Shown: positions 20,744 through 32,397 of the stretch, one piece after another
Position numbering within the stretch: the first letter of the stretch is position 1
Layout: every line of letters begins with the position of its first letter
From: Tetrastigma voinierianum
Lineage: Eukaryota > Streptophyta > Magnoliopsida > Vitales > Vitaceae
Assembly: GCA_016808115.1 (NCBI GenBank)
Contig: JAEQBH010001380.1
Span: forward strand, 310,001-374,000
Length of the DNA stretch: 64,000 bases
Direction of reading: 5' to 3'
Program-made: the position numbers and the translations under genes
Notes under the pieces: model-generated
What the model saw: only the letters and a program-made list of their open reading frames with translations
Database searches by the model: none
Told to the model about the DNA's origin: nothing

Positions 20744-23375
20744 TGTAACGCCTCAAAAATACTCTAGAATTTTTATAATAATTTTATTATATATTCCAGG
20801 TAGGAATTGAGTCAAACTTGGGTTTTTCCGGGAAATTTGATAAATTGTAGAATGTAAATTGAAATAATGAGCATATGATTGAATATTATATCTTTAAATA
20901 GAAAATTGATTGAACCCGAGAGGAAATAAACCCAGTGAAAAGGGCAAATGTGAAAAATTGTAAAATAAGGACCTAAAAATTGAATGATAGCTTAAAAGCT
21001 AATGTGAAATAAATGATAAATGATAAGGAAAGTGAAATAAAAGAGTTAGAATGCCAAAAAATGAAAATTGGATATATTGGGTGGCCAAACAAGGTCTTAT
21101 GAGGAATAAGTGATTAAGACCAAAAAGGGGAAAAATGAGAATTGAGAATAGGGTGGGGAAGGCCAAACATGGCCTTACACTTAAGTGGGGTTCTTAAAGA
21201 CCAAAAGAGGTCTTTGGGAGCTCATTTGTGAGCCATCCCATTTTTGGGGAAGAAGATAGGAGAAAAAGGGAGAAGGAGCTAGGGTTTCCAAAAGATCAAG
21301 CTTTAGTGTGATCCTTTCCCCACTTCTTGCTCCTAAGAGATCAAACAACTTGGAAGAGAAGATTTGAAGAGATTTAGGTAATAAATCAAACCTAATCTCT
21401 CATTCTTTTTGATTTGGAGTTGGGTGAAAAGCCTAACCCAGATAAAAGGGTTTTCATTGATTCTAAACCACTTTTGGAGTTGTTTTGAGTGGATTCCATG
21501 GTGGATTTTTGATATGGGACGAATTTGAGAAGATTGGTGGAAGAAAAAATGAGTGAAAATGCAAAATCCCGTATTTTTGGGCAAAAACCCATAGGGTGTA
21601 CGGTGCAGGTGAGTAGTGCGGTGCCCAGGGATGCGATGGGCAATCGATGTTGGTGCCGCTCAAGCCCAGATGCCGTGCGTCTGGGCGGCGTGATGCCGAA
21701 TGCAGGTGCTGTCATAAGCGGGTTTGCTTATTTTGCACCGTTAAGTCCACGTATTCGTATCTTAGATGTTTAGGGACCTAAGGAAATGAATAATGGGGGT
21801 TGAATAAGGATAGAACTAAGTGAAAAGCGTGTCGTCTGCTCGCTAGCGCAGGCGAGTTCGTCTTGGGTGGACTTAGTGTCTTAACCCAGATTTGTTAACA
21901 AAAATAAATTTGTAATTCAACTAAGGAGATTGTTTAACAATTGTTTATCCACTAAGAGTGGCGTGAATGTTATTGACTAGGGGCGGGTGATGATCACTTA
22001 ACCTAGGACCGAGATCGAAGGAAGGCTAGATTCGACGACTTTGGTTTGTTCTCACGACTCTATTCTTAATTCAAGTATTTACGGTAGTTTACCAAGTAAC
22101 TATGAAATGAGTACATGAATGAGTATATGAAATAAGTACATAGATTAAGTATATCTTTGAAAGATATCTGAAGTGAATATGGAATTGAAATGTGATATTT
22201 GGCTTAGAGATGAATGTGAATGATGATAAATATGGGATTCATCAAGCGGAATTTATCCAGTATAATTTGAATGATATATCAGATGAGCATGACGGGATGC
22301 ATAATCGGCATCGAGTCACGAAGGCGCAAATTGTCAATGTCACTTGGCGGGATGCACCAATCGGCATCGTCATGATGGCGTATGGCATTGAAGAAATGTT
22401 CCCACTTGGCGGGATGCACGATCGGCATCGAATCATGATGATATGACATTTAAATGATACCACATGTCGGGTGCACCAAGCGACGCATTTGTCATGATGG
22501 AAGACGGGTGTTAAATGTGTAAGTACATTCTTAGAATGATAATAAGGCGGGATTCATCAAGCGGAATCCGTCGAAATGTGAATTGAATAGTCAAGGTGAA
22601 ATAACCAACATTGGCGAGCAAGTAGGATTTTATGTATATATACTTAAATCTCATAAATTGAATTGTGAAATGAATTGTTGCATTGAAAATGCATGTTATG
22701 ATATGGTAAATGATTTGTATATTGAAAGCATGCGGAAATGAATAGCATGAGTATATGTTGATATATTAGGCATGGTTTAATGTTAAATGCATGTCGAGTT
22801 AAATTGAATATTAGAATATAACTATATAGAACCACTAAGCATGAAAATGCTTAGCGTGTAGTTTTATCTATGCGCAGTGCTCCCAGTAAGCAAAGAAAAA
22901 GAAGAAGGCGAATCGCGTATATGAGTCATAGAGTACGATTGTATAAGTATATACTTTCAGAAGTAATTTGCCATATCATCTCTTTTGAACAAGTGGTATT
23001 TGGCAAGGTTAAACTTTGAACCTTGATTTTTGTATATCATTTTTGAAAAGGCATGAATGCCTTCTTTGTAAATATTTTGTTAAATGTTTATGGGCCCTAT
23101 CGAATTACGTTGAATTTGTAAAGTTGTGGGCTTGCCTGAAGGCAAACGCTTATGACAAATGACATAATAAAATGTTTTGATAAGATAAATGGCAGTAAGT
23201 AAAAGCCAGACTCAGGTTCGGATCCACCATTCAGGTTGGGCCGGGGATTCGGGTCGCGACACTTTTGAAAAAGAAAATTTAATAACACGTGAAAATAAAA
23301 AGAAATAAATGGGCGTCCCCGGGGTTTCGGTTCGGACTCTTCATTCGGGTCAGACCGGGCTCGAGGGTCGCTACA
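20744..23375 (+). mobile_element. Solo LTR (2632 bp) nested in the B1 5' LTR
   Basis: Starts TGTAACGCCTC and ends GGGTCGCTACA, and is flanked by a perfect 5-bp target duplication ACCTT (20739-20743 and 23376-23380). The interrupted host reads 'taaaagcc-acctt' then 'cccttatctttat', agreeing with uninterrupted family copies near 34085 and 41175. Length, TGTAACG start and CGCTACA end fit the long LTRs of Tekay/Del-type chromoviruses. No internal region is present, so LTR-LTR recombination removed it. Near the 3' end a phrase 'ttcggatc...cattcaggtt...gggtcgcgaca' at about 23218-23261 repeats the terminal phrase at 23331-23375, an internal end duplication. Confidence 0.92.
22294..22525 (+). repeat. 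~58-bp subrepeats inside the solo LTR
   Basis: 'cgggatgca..atcggcatcg' recurs at 22294, 22349, 22411 and in a decayed form at 22469 (spacing 55, 62, 58), with 'cacttggc' before two copies and 'catgatg' after most. Related 'gggattcatcaagcggaat' phrases flank the array near 22229 and 22550. Confidence 0.85.
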
Positions 23376-23653
23376 ACCTTCCCTTATCTTTATAGGAAGA
23401 AATCGTCCACTCTCCAGGAAAGATGAATCCTCTTTCTCCCTCCATAAAAGAAAAGAAAATCACAGCAAATGAGGGACGAGATTCTCAATCAAGATAACTG
23501 CTGCTCTAAGCCCTAAGTCTTCCAGAAAAAGACTAACTTTGCCCTCAGAGGGGCGACGGAACACCACCATTATATTTCTTATTTGGCTGCGAGGTTGCGA
23601 CCAGGCCAGTGAATCTCCAGCTGATCCGCGACTACGAAGTCGGAGACTACAAT

Positions 23654-23671
23654 TGGCGCCGTCAGTAGGAA
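23654..23671 (+). other. B1 primer-binding site
   Basis: TGGCGCCGTCAGTAGGAA, two bases after the LTR end. Tat-lineage elements carry TGGCGCCGTC-type sites complementary to a tRNA 3' end. The B2 counterpart is at 41464. Confidence 0.7.
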
Positions 23672-23796
23672 ACGCCGAGCAAGAAATCTCAGAGACGATA
23701 CGCGAGAGCTTGGGTACACCTGCTCCCAGGTGACCTCCTAATCTCTGAAGCCTTAGCCATTCTCGAACATCCAGGGCTAGTTGGGAGTGCGTGTCA

Positions 23797-24868
23797 ATGA
23801 CCAGTAAACCCACCCATCGAGGACCCCGAGTTCCTCCGTGGCGCCTGAGAGATGGAGCGAAGCGGAGGGCGAGGCCCGACATATGGCAGTGCGAGCGGGC
23901 GAACGAGTTTGCAATAGGAAAGCGGCCCGCCTCTGGGCCAGCAAGTTCGGGCGGGGAACCCCCGAGTTAGTAAGCCCATGGCGTGAGCCCTAGCCGAGGC
24001 GAATGAGAAAAAGAGCCCTCCTACGAGCCATGGTGATCATCGGTGATGGCCAGGCTCTCTTCGGATAGCTCTCATTCCCATCGCTCACCACCCCAGGGCA
24101 ATACGGGCGAAAGGTCGAGAAGAGACCTCCTCGCCCGGTCAGTAGGGCCATGAAGCCAGCGACGCTAATACTAAGAGAGGGCCGGCGAGGGGATGGACCC
24201 ACGTTTCATAATTGGCCCCGAACATATTGCCACCGGTTCGGAGGTACTCATTTCTACATGCACGGTATCATGGGCACCCCGTCCTTGTCTGACCCTTTAT
24301 CCCCACGTCGGACCTCGACATGTTCTCTCCCCTTTGGGGCGACATATTTTAGACTATGAACCTCCTCGGGGGTTCGTTGTACGCCGTCGCTATGTACGAC
24401 GGCTCCTCCGATCCGTACGATCACATCTTGCCGCCCGGCTAAGCGATGATCCTCAGCAGGATGATAGACTTTTGTGCCAAGTTCTGGCCAGCCTCAAGGC
24501 CGGCTTTGGCCTGGTTCCACAAGCACTTCCTAGAGGGTGGCGATAAGCTCGTTCGAGTTGTGGGTGATGTTAGATCTCCTAGTATGTGCTCAGTTAGGCG
24601 AGAAAGGGAATGTCGGCTCCGCTCCAGTATCCTTAAAGAGGCAGACCATCCAGGTTCACCGCAGAGGTTGGGACAAGTTGTCCAGTAGATTGATATTTAC
24701 AGTATGGATGTAGTCTCTGCCTGGAGCTTTGATTGTACCACAGTTTCTTCTAGTCTTTATCCTAGTCAGCTTACTGACTATGGAAGAATTATATCGACGG
24801 GCAGATAAGTTCTCCACGCTGGAAGACAACATTCGGGCTGCCTCGTAGACTGTAATGATAACCACCTA
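23797..24868 (+). pseudogene. gag: B1 gag (capsid) remnant
   Basis: Capsid precursor of the element. By comparison with B2 the start lies near 23797 (atgaccagtaaaccc). Recognisable pieces are GRHILDYEPPRGF (about 24333-24372), then after a shift DPYDHILPPG-like codons near 24410, FCAKFWPASRPALAWFHK (24470-24525) and MEELYRRADKFSTLEDNIRAAS (24780-24846), which B2 shares with few changes. These are the segments of a plant retrotransposon gag domain in order. Many frameshifts and stops are present (for example, TAG after RAAS). No zinc knuckle was found. Confidence 0.75.
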
Positions 24869-25224
24869 GAGTGGCAAGCCGGCCATGAGCTAATTCGAAT
24901 AGAGCAGCCCGAGCGAGGGTCAGCGCCACGGCGTGCGGTCTGAAGCACGAAAAGAGCCTAGGTTCCTCGCTCTCCAACATAGCCTACGACCAGCTCCTCC
25001 CCCTCATTCGGGACCTCCCAAATTTCAAGTGGCCCCCTGAGGGTGAAGCGTTTCTCAGCGTAATCGATCCTAAGTTCGCGACTATCACTTAGAGACCATG
25101 GCCACGAAACGACCATTACCAAAGCTTGGTTCCTAGTAGAAAAAGCGATTAGGTGACCTCAGAGGTATTTAAGATGATCATGGGGTAGTGGCCCCGCAGC
25201 GACACGGTCATTCGCGTCTGAGCA

Positions 25225-25800
25225 TGCCTCGGGGCCTTGGCAAGCCATCAACTTTATACTAAGGGATAGGACGTAGCGATGTCAGTCAGCGAGAGAAAAA
25301 TGCCCGTGCGAACCTCGGTCAAAGCCAAGGTGAACAACGCCGAGCCGAAATCATCACGGCGGTTAGCACATTGGCGATACATATCCTTCCCCCTTATACA
25401 CCTACTGGGTTGTACCCTCGCTACGATGCGCCCCATACTTACTATCGGTATTAACAATTTTTGATGTACACGGGATCCTGTCGATCGGTGGTGCGGGTGA
25501 TCACCTCGACCTTAAGCAAATGAGAGTCCGGCTCGATCGTCTACCGGTTTATTGGGGTTTTGTCAGGAGTTTAATGGGGTACCACATTGTGGAGTTAGGG
25601 GACATTGCCTTTCCGTCGAAATTTGGTCTAGTAATTCAACAAATCTTGTTCTCGATGGTGAAGATTTAGACCTCTGATGCATCTGATCGAACTTTGGCTG
25701 CATGTAAAGTGGTATATCCATACCACCAATAATGTCGAAATCTTTGGCTGGCATCAGATAGATGACCTTGAGAGTGATTAACGACAATGCCTATGGCTCT
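25225..25800 (+). pseudogene. B1 protease region remnant
   Basis: Recognised only by comparison with B2 43063-43560: the order GKPSTLY, a basic stretch with SQREKNAR, PPYTPTGLYPRYDA and later IVELGDIAF parallels B2's INFILGG, SKKQRRR, PPINPTRVITPHYDA. The catalytic DTG-type motif is not readable. Aspartic protease of Ty3/gypsy elements would process the polyprotein. It is fully broken here. Confidence 0.5.
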
Positions 25801-26089
25801 CAGTGCAAGATCTGAATAGGAGAATGCTCTAGTGAACCACCCCTTGAGACTGACCTGTTAATAGCAATCATAGTCATGCGATCAGCCTTGGGGAATGAGC
25901 CCGCTGGCGGTCGAGTCATGGAAACTACACTGTGGTAGGACGGATGCATACATGTTAGTACCCTCTGTCAGAGAGGAGGCTGAATTATGCCGGTGATCTG
26001 ATTCATGCGTGTATTGGCAGCGCTCATGTGCCGGATGATGGAATCGGCCCGCGCCGCCTGCGCACGAGACCTAAGCGTGGCCCGTACGC

Positions 26090-27560
26090 GAGCCGATTGA
26101 CGAGAGTGAGGCGCTTTCACCGGATCGCCACTTGGTCGCTCAGGCCGGGTCGATAATCTTATAATGGATTTATAAGGAGGCGGTTAAAAATACCGAATGG
26201 CTGGCTAGCGTGGTGGTTGTTTCAAAGAAGGGAACAAATGGAAATATGTGTGGATTCTGGACCTCAACGGCCTTTGTCAGACAACTTACTCTACCAGCAT
26301 AGATCGAATTGTGGGCGTTCGGCCGGGGCCGCAGTATGCTATCTTTCTGGGCGCCTTCTTGGGGATACGGATCCCCATGCACCCCGGATCACGGAAAAAA
26401 CACCTTCATCACTCCCATGGACTCGCGTATAATGTGATCTTGCCCGGATTAAAGAATGCGGGGCCCCCAGTAGAGTTGGTGCGAAGATGTTTCGTAGTTA
26501 CTCGGTAACCTGATAAATCTATATTGTGATATGCTAGTAAAATCAATGACGCCGGATCCTACGACACATCTCCAGCGGACATTCGACCTCCTCGAGAGAA
26601 TATGATATGGCTGAACCCCTTAAAAATGTGCCTTGGTCGATCTTGAAGCCGGAGTTCATGGCTATGGTAACTTCGAGGGGATAAAGGCTAATCCTGCGCA
26701 ACTTAAGGCCATCTTGCAATCACCGCCCCGCTCCAAGAAAGGGATCCAAAGAATCGACCGGCCGTCACGCTCCGGGCGTTTATTTCCGGGTTCACGCACT
26801 GAAACCCTTCACTACTCCGAGGAGCCAACCGCCAATGGAATGAGGAATGCGACCGGCATTCGTAGCAACCGCTAATACCGACAGAGCCCCCGATTCTGCG
26901 GAGCCCTAGTCGACAACACACTATACTCTACCCAGCGTACCGATATAGCAGGTCACCTATTTAAAGAATGTGGGGATGTGAAGTTGAGGCCGGTGTTTTT
27001 TGTCAGCAAATCCTTAACCGACGCGAAGACCAGATATTCCCACCTCGAGCGAAATAGCCTTGCCCTCCGACAATGCCTAGGCTTCGCCCATACTTCCGTG
27101 TGCTCATCCCGCATGCAGGTTAATCGATCTTCCACTCCGGGGCACGATTCATAAACCGGATATGTCCGGGGAAGGATACACCCGTCAAGCAATGGAATTG
27201 CCGAGTATGGTATACGCGCATGCTTCGAGATTCTCGTGAGAAGCGGTAAGTCTTAGCCGACTTCCTCGCAGAAATCCCACAGCCTGATACTTGCCCGGAT
27301 AAAAAGGGGTGGTGGACCCTCTACATAGATGGGCCTGCACAATCAGAGCCGGGGCATCGAATCAATTAACCTCCCCAATCGGGGGAAAGGATTGAACAGC
27401 AAAGAAGGTCACTTCAAAGGCCACACTAACGACCGAGTACGAGGCCACGATAAATTTGACCGAGCTAGCACTCGCTATGGGCGCTGATAGTCTTTCGATC
27501 CAGAGCGATTCACACTGGCCGTCGCATTGCTAATGCACTGAGTCCGTGGACCCCCGAATG
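26090..27560 (+). pseudogene. pol: B1 reverse transcriptase and RNase H remnant
   Basis: RT begins near 26105 (VRRFHPDRH), continues EWLASVVVVSKKGTNGKYV (about 26198-26254), HHSHGLAYNVILPGLKNAGP after shifts (26400-26465) and the region corresponding to the YxDD box near 26525. The conserved phrase FEGIKANPAQLKAILQSPP (about 26660-26718) marks the start of the RNase H connection. The RNase H part runs to about 27560 with VLADFLAEI (27247-27274) and LYIDGPAQ (27321-27345). The Tat-type RT wording is clear, but roughly one break per 100-150 bp makes it non-functional. Confidence 0.8.
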
Positions 27561-27944
27561 ACCTAAGTATGCTTCCTTAGTCAAACAAATTAGACGTGCC
27601 TCCTACCTGAAGCCGGGAAATATGCCCCCAGATCGTAATGAGGGTCGATGCCTCGCCGCCATAACCGCCCATTACCATAACCGAAACCGCATTTCCTCCC
27701 CATCTACCATCGTACCTGACTCCCCATACTACGCGCCCAAGTAAACCAAGTAAAGGAAGTCCCCCCAACTTGGATGGACCCCATATGACTACAGCCACCT
27801 GGGAACTACGAATGACGTAGACAAGGCTCACAAAGTTCTAGTTCGCCATTAGATTCTCCATGATCGGGACGAAAAATCAGACAAACGATCCCTAGCGGCC
27901 GCACTGATGTGTCTAACCCCTAACAAGGCCAATATGTATTAGCC

Positions 27945-28945
27945 GACCGCATGAAGGCATATGAATCAACGGGCGTAACTCTAGCCCACCGGGCCCACAC
28001 TCAGGGGTATTATTGGCCAACTATAAAATCGAACGCTGCCGATTACGTCAAGAGATGTGACCCTTGCCAACGAATGTCCCCTATCTTGAAATCATCGGTG
28101 CAAGACTTGGTCTCCATCTCTAGCCATGGCCATTTGTTTAATGAGGGATTGACATAGTCGGTCTGCTTCCCACTGCACCGGCTCAAAAGAAACTATTATT
28201 GGTCGCCACCGATTATTTCAGTAAATGGATAGAAGCTGACGCTTTCTTGTCAATCAAAGATAGATATGTTACTCCTACTTATTTTGGAAAAGACATTTGT
28301 CGCTTGGCATCCCAAGATCAATCGTGGTTCGATACGAAGTCGCACATGTGTACCGAGTCTACGGACTTTTGCCAGAATTGAAGATTAAAATTTATCACTC
28401 CCAGATCCTCAGCGCAATGGCTACAGAACCTCTCCAGCAAAACTCGGCTGACGCTTTGAAAAAGTGGTTAGACTCCGCTTAAAGGGAATGGTAGAAGAAG
28501 TCCTATGCTCAGCCTACAGACCACGCCCGAAGCCAATCGAATCTCCCCTCAAGCCAGACTCTCGTACCTATAGGATGGAAGCCGTCATCCCCACCAAATC
28601 GCTCCCACCATCCGAATGGATACCCCGAGTCAGAAATGCAGACCACAATCAAGGAGTTGGGAGATGAGGATGATGCGGAAGCCACTTTAACTGCGATAAC
28701 TTCCTACCACACGGCCGCAAACTCCTATAACAGACAGGTTAAGCCTCAAGTGTTTCGGCCGGGCAATCTGGTCTTGAGGAAAGTTTTTAAAAATATTGCA
28801 GACTCCCATCAGAGGTACCTAACCCAACTCGAAGGACTTTATGTCGTGATGCGAGCCAAGAAACCGGTCCCACGCCATCGATAAAATGGATGGAACCCCA
28901 GACGGAATGTGGAACGCCATGCATTTGAGAATGTATTATCAATAA
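27945..28945 (+). pseudogene. int: B1 integrase remnant
   Basis: The zinc-finger half reads HRAHTQGYYWPTIKSNAADY then VKRCDPCQRMSP (about 27990-28086). The core has KKLLLVATDYFSKWIEADAF (28188-28250), GIPRSIV (28301-28321) and a degraded second aspartate region, then ELKIKIYHS. The C-terminal domain has SYNRQVKPQVFRPGNLVLRK (28722-28785) and ends with the Tat-style WNAMHLRMYYQ (about 28911-28943). Frameshifts separate every block. Partner: the B2 integrase at 45743-46885, with matching block order. Confidence 0.85.
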
Positions 28946-28984
28946 AGCATATCATTATCTTTGACTCTGCACTCGCATATTTTC

Positions 28985-29460
28985 TATACAACAAATTCAA
29001 AGTCCGATGGCGCAATAAATCAATTTTATCCATCGCATAGATAACTTCTTTTGGTCGTCAAATTCAAAACCGGATGGCGCAGAACCGACCATCCGGCCCG
29101 CATATAACTTTAGCCGTCAGTTCAAAAGTCCATGGCGCAAGAAATCGACCTATCCGCCCCGCATAGATAACTCCTAACCGTCAAATTCAAAAGTCCGATG
29201 GCGCAAAGAATCGACCATCTCGCTCGGGCGAGATAACCTCTAGCCGTCAACCAAAGTCCGGATGGCACAAGAACTCCAATTTCCATCTCGATCTCGCACA
29301 GTCATTTCCAGCTGGTCAAACATAAAAGTCCGGACGACGCAGTACAATGACTTGTCCGACCCAGCATAAATCACTTCTAGCTGGTCAAATACAAAAACCA
29401 TGATGGGACAGTCAAATGACCAATCCGACCCAACATAAATCACTTCCCACCGGGACGAAT
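28985..29460 (+). repeat. B1 post-pol tandem array (~65-69 bp, ~8 units)
   Basis: Units anchored on 'tcaaattcaaaagtccg-atggcgcaa' occur near 28993, 29058, 29118, 29181, 29247, 29315, 29384 and, decayed, 29450. Each includes 'cgacc.atccg.ccc' and 'gcataaatcact/gataac'. It lies directly after the integrase stop region. The same unit type is found at the same place in B2. Tat-lineage elements are known to carry variable tandem arrays between pol and the 3' LTR. Confidence 0.85.
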
Positions 29461-29860
29461 GCGTGTTCTGATGACCTGTAGAGCGACCTATCCGACCATT
29501 AACACAGAACAAGCCACCCATCTGCTCAATACCATATGATTTTAAATGCACGACTCAATGGAGCACTTAACAAAATCAAAGCAACCCTGACGGCGTAACA
29601 TTAAAACATTCTGGCATTACTGGCAACAAACAACAAAAGAAGAAAAGGAAGTAAATTGTCGGTACAACACCAACAACAAGATAAGTCTCCGGCCTCATAA
29701 AAGCATTAAACCCCACTGACTATGACATCCTCAACCCCGCTGTCCGACGAGGCTGGGGGACCCATCGGGAGAATCGCTTCCTCTCCCAAGCAGTGAATGC
29801 TATTTCATGTATTAATTCTCCTTGCTAATCCGTAGCCGGATCCGTGGCCGGAGCACTTGA

Positions 29861-32397
29861 TCAGATGCTTTGGGGTAGCTGGTTAGCAAAGAACTCGGGA
29901 GTTAACTGGATCAAGGATCCCAGATTCCATCCGGAGATCTGGTGTTTACCTCGCATATGTTTCAGGCGTGTAAAAGAAACAACCATAGCCATAATTGAAC
30001 AACACGTCGCCACTGGAATCGAACTCGACCTCCATCGCCTCTCTATCGCAAACGCTTTCCCCAAGGCGCCGTCATCTTTGCAGTCCCTTAGTTCCACCAA
30101 GGCAAGTCTCTCATCCGGGGCCAACGGCCGTTTCTTCTCTTCGCTCTACAAGCTTCCCCTGCTGCGGCCAACGCCTCCTGAGCAACTCCACGATCGGACT
30201 CCGCCTTCAAGCGAGCATTTTCCGCAACTGCTAAGGCACGTTGTACCCAAGCAAGCTCAGACTCCACCTGTGTTCGGGTATTAACGGCCCCTTCGATATG
30301 CAACTTGGCCATCGTCGCCTCATGACGCGCTGCATCCCTCTCGGGCCTTCCGCCTCGGCGGTCTCTTCACAGATTCCTTAGTCTCAAGCTCTGCTCTTTT
30401 AATGATGCGCTCTGCGTCTCGGCTTCGGCCATCCCAGGTGGATCATATAATGCGATCGTTGACATCCATAATCGAACTCGAGCCCAGTGATCGCGGCGTT
30501 ATTAATTCAGGGAGCCAAAGCGGCTGACGACTGCGAAGCTTGGATTAGGCGTCTGAAATCAAGCGTTAATATCCACAGCCGAAACTTCTTTATCGCCACA
30601 GTTCGGTCATTGAACATGGTGCGATTGCGGACTTGTATCCAGTCATCGATGATCGCGCGTGTCTTCCTTTGGTCCTCTTTAGGCGCTCATAGAGTGATCT
30701 GTGGGACCAGCCTGCCCCGGCGACCACTTGACATCAGGAAGCATGTGCAAATCTGAGGTGTTCATCAGATTGGTGCGGCCTCTACGGTGGAAGGCTCCGA
30801 CGACGCATAATGAACTTTGCCTCGTGCCCCGAGGGCGCAGAATGCCTCCCGACTCGGAGGCTCGGCACTTAGCGGTGGAGCATAAGAGTTGGTTATGATC
30901 GTTTTCTAGGCGATGGGGGCCTTGGTGGCTGGATGCATGAACCAGTTTGGTCGACCCTCATCGGAAGGGTGAGTGCACGAAGAACACTGAGCCGAGATTC
31001 GACCTCCTTTGACTACGATTCGGGCCACCCCCGCCAGAGCTCTGTTTGATTTGTTGCTCAAGCTTTCGGGAGAACGGGGGATGTGATGGCTTGCATCTCG
31101 ATCCTCCCTCGGCCGATGTAGTCTCGTGAATGCAGGCGGGATCGGACTCACTTATTGGAACTCACACAAGCTTCCTTTTTGAAGGCGGCGTAATCAGCGG
31201 CCAATCATCCTTTATCCATTCCTCCCTCCTCCAGATCCACGGAAATCTCAGTTCCTGGCCAACAGAGGAGATGAAATCTTCCCCCTTGGACCGGGAGGCG
31301 TTAGGTCTGGCCCCTTGCCCTCCTTTTCAGTCGTAATCACTCGGGGCCAGATGGGCTCTTGCCAGATGGCGACCACTCGGGACGGCTTCATACAGTTCTC
31401 CGTGGGAACGGGTTGGAGTAGAACTAAGTCCTCAGCTGGGGAGGTCAGTGAGCCTTATGCGCTCGAGCACCACGTGCCGGAAGCCGGTCGCGCCGACCTC
31501 TGGGGGCTGACCGGAGGTGGTATTTTTCGAGAGCCAAGCGTCGTGGGTCGTGATGTGGTCTCCCGCTTCCCGCGACGTCGAGAATGACGGTCGAGGGAAT
31601 GGCTAGGAGGAGGTGGGAATGGGTTATGCCTCCACAGTGGATATATTGTCACGGGTTAGGAGAACCTTGTATTCTTGAAATCTGCTCGGATATCTTGATA
31701 ATCAGCAGTTTCTTGAGCTTGACTTCCCCACCCGGAGTTCAGCGGGTTTGCCTCTGAGCCTTACCTACGAAGCTGACGAGGTTAGTCCATCGTCACATGC
31801 TAATGTCGGAAAAAGATTCGGGCGGGTGCAGCTTAGATCACACACGGAAAAGATTGAGGTAGGTTGATATCGAGACGGAAGGCAGGGGAGCAGGGGACTG
31901 GATCGGGGTCCCCTTACTAACAACACTCCTTTCGCCTCAGTCTTAGGTGAGTCGGGAGCAGATCTTAGCAATCAGGGATTTAGAACTTGTGGACATTGGT
32001 AGCCACAGACTCTCGAGAAAATAAATTATACCTGTTTCAGCCCAGGTAGAGGAGATTCGGTTGATATAGGTGGTTCAATACGCGACCTAATCGAGGAATC
32101 CTCGAATGGCGTTGGGGTGGATAAAATGAGGCGCGGGTGAAATCTGGCGCTTGACCCAAGTGGCATCGGGAAGCATTAACAGCTGGCTGCAGAGATGCTC
32201 CCGGGTAAAAAACACACCATTATGGTGGACTCGTCCGTCCTCTCCATTAACCGAAGGTCGATGCTATCGAGCACCTCGTAATAAGCCATTAATTCCTCCA
32301 TTGTCAGGGACGAGATGATGCTGCTTGCAGAAGGCGTCGCCAGAAGGCGCCCTCCGAGGCGACCACTTGTGGAAGTTTCTTCCTGACCCCTCGCCAT
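29861..32397 (-). pseudogene. B1 antisense ORF (aORF), broken
   Basis: A long reverse-strand reading frame between pol and 3' LTR, shared with B2. The start is the ATG complement at 32395-32397: MARGQEETSTSGRLGG, then SIDLRLMER. Farther on, LRSAPDSPKTEAKGVLLVRGP (about 31910-31971) is a phrase typical of plant proteins labelled putative gypsy-type transposon protein (as I recall, Pfam Transposase_28). The C-terminal third is alanine/glutamate-rich and probably coiled coil (ARLKAESDRGVAQEALAAAGEA, 30136-30300), followed by AIERRW. Function is unknown. Antisense extra ORFs at this place are described for Tat-lineage elements. It is interrupted by numerous stops. Confidence 0.7.

Larger units (their letters stand above)
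20342..23651 (+). repeat. B1 5' LTR, split by a solo LTR
   Basis: Real LTR length is about 673 bp: 20342-20743 plus 23381-23651. It starts TGTGTGCG and ends ...GACTACA. It aligns with the other three LTRs of the family, especially 'gcggaaggcagtt.tgtaaa', 'gggaagaaatcgtc' and 'aagactaactttgc'. A TATA-like cataaaag sits at 23443-23450, matched by cataaaag at 41251-41258 in B2. The start was fixed by comparing all four LTR starts, of which the two 3' copies follow purine-rich tracts. Confidence 0.8.

Noticed and set aside
21333..21773. Overlapping ORFs on both strands in the solo LTR
   Set aside because: Located inside an LTR that has no coding function; none shows a domain.
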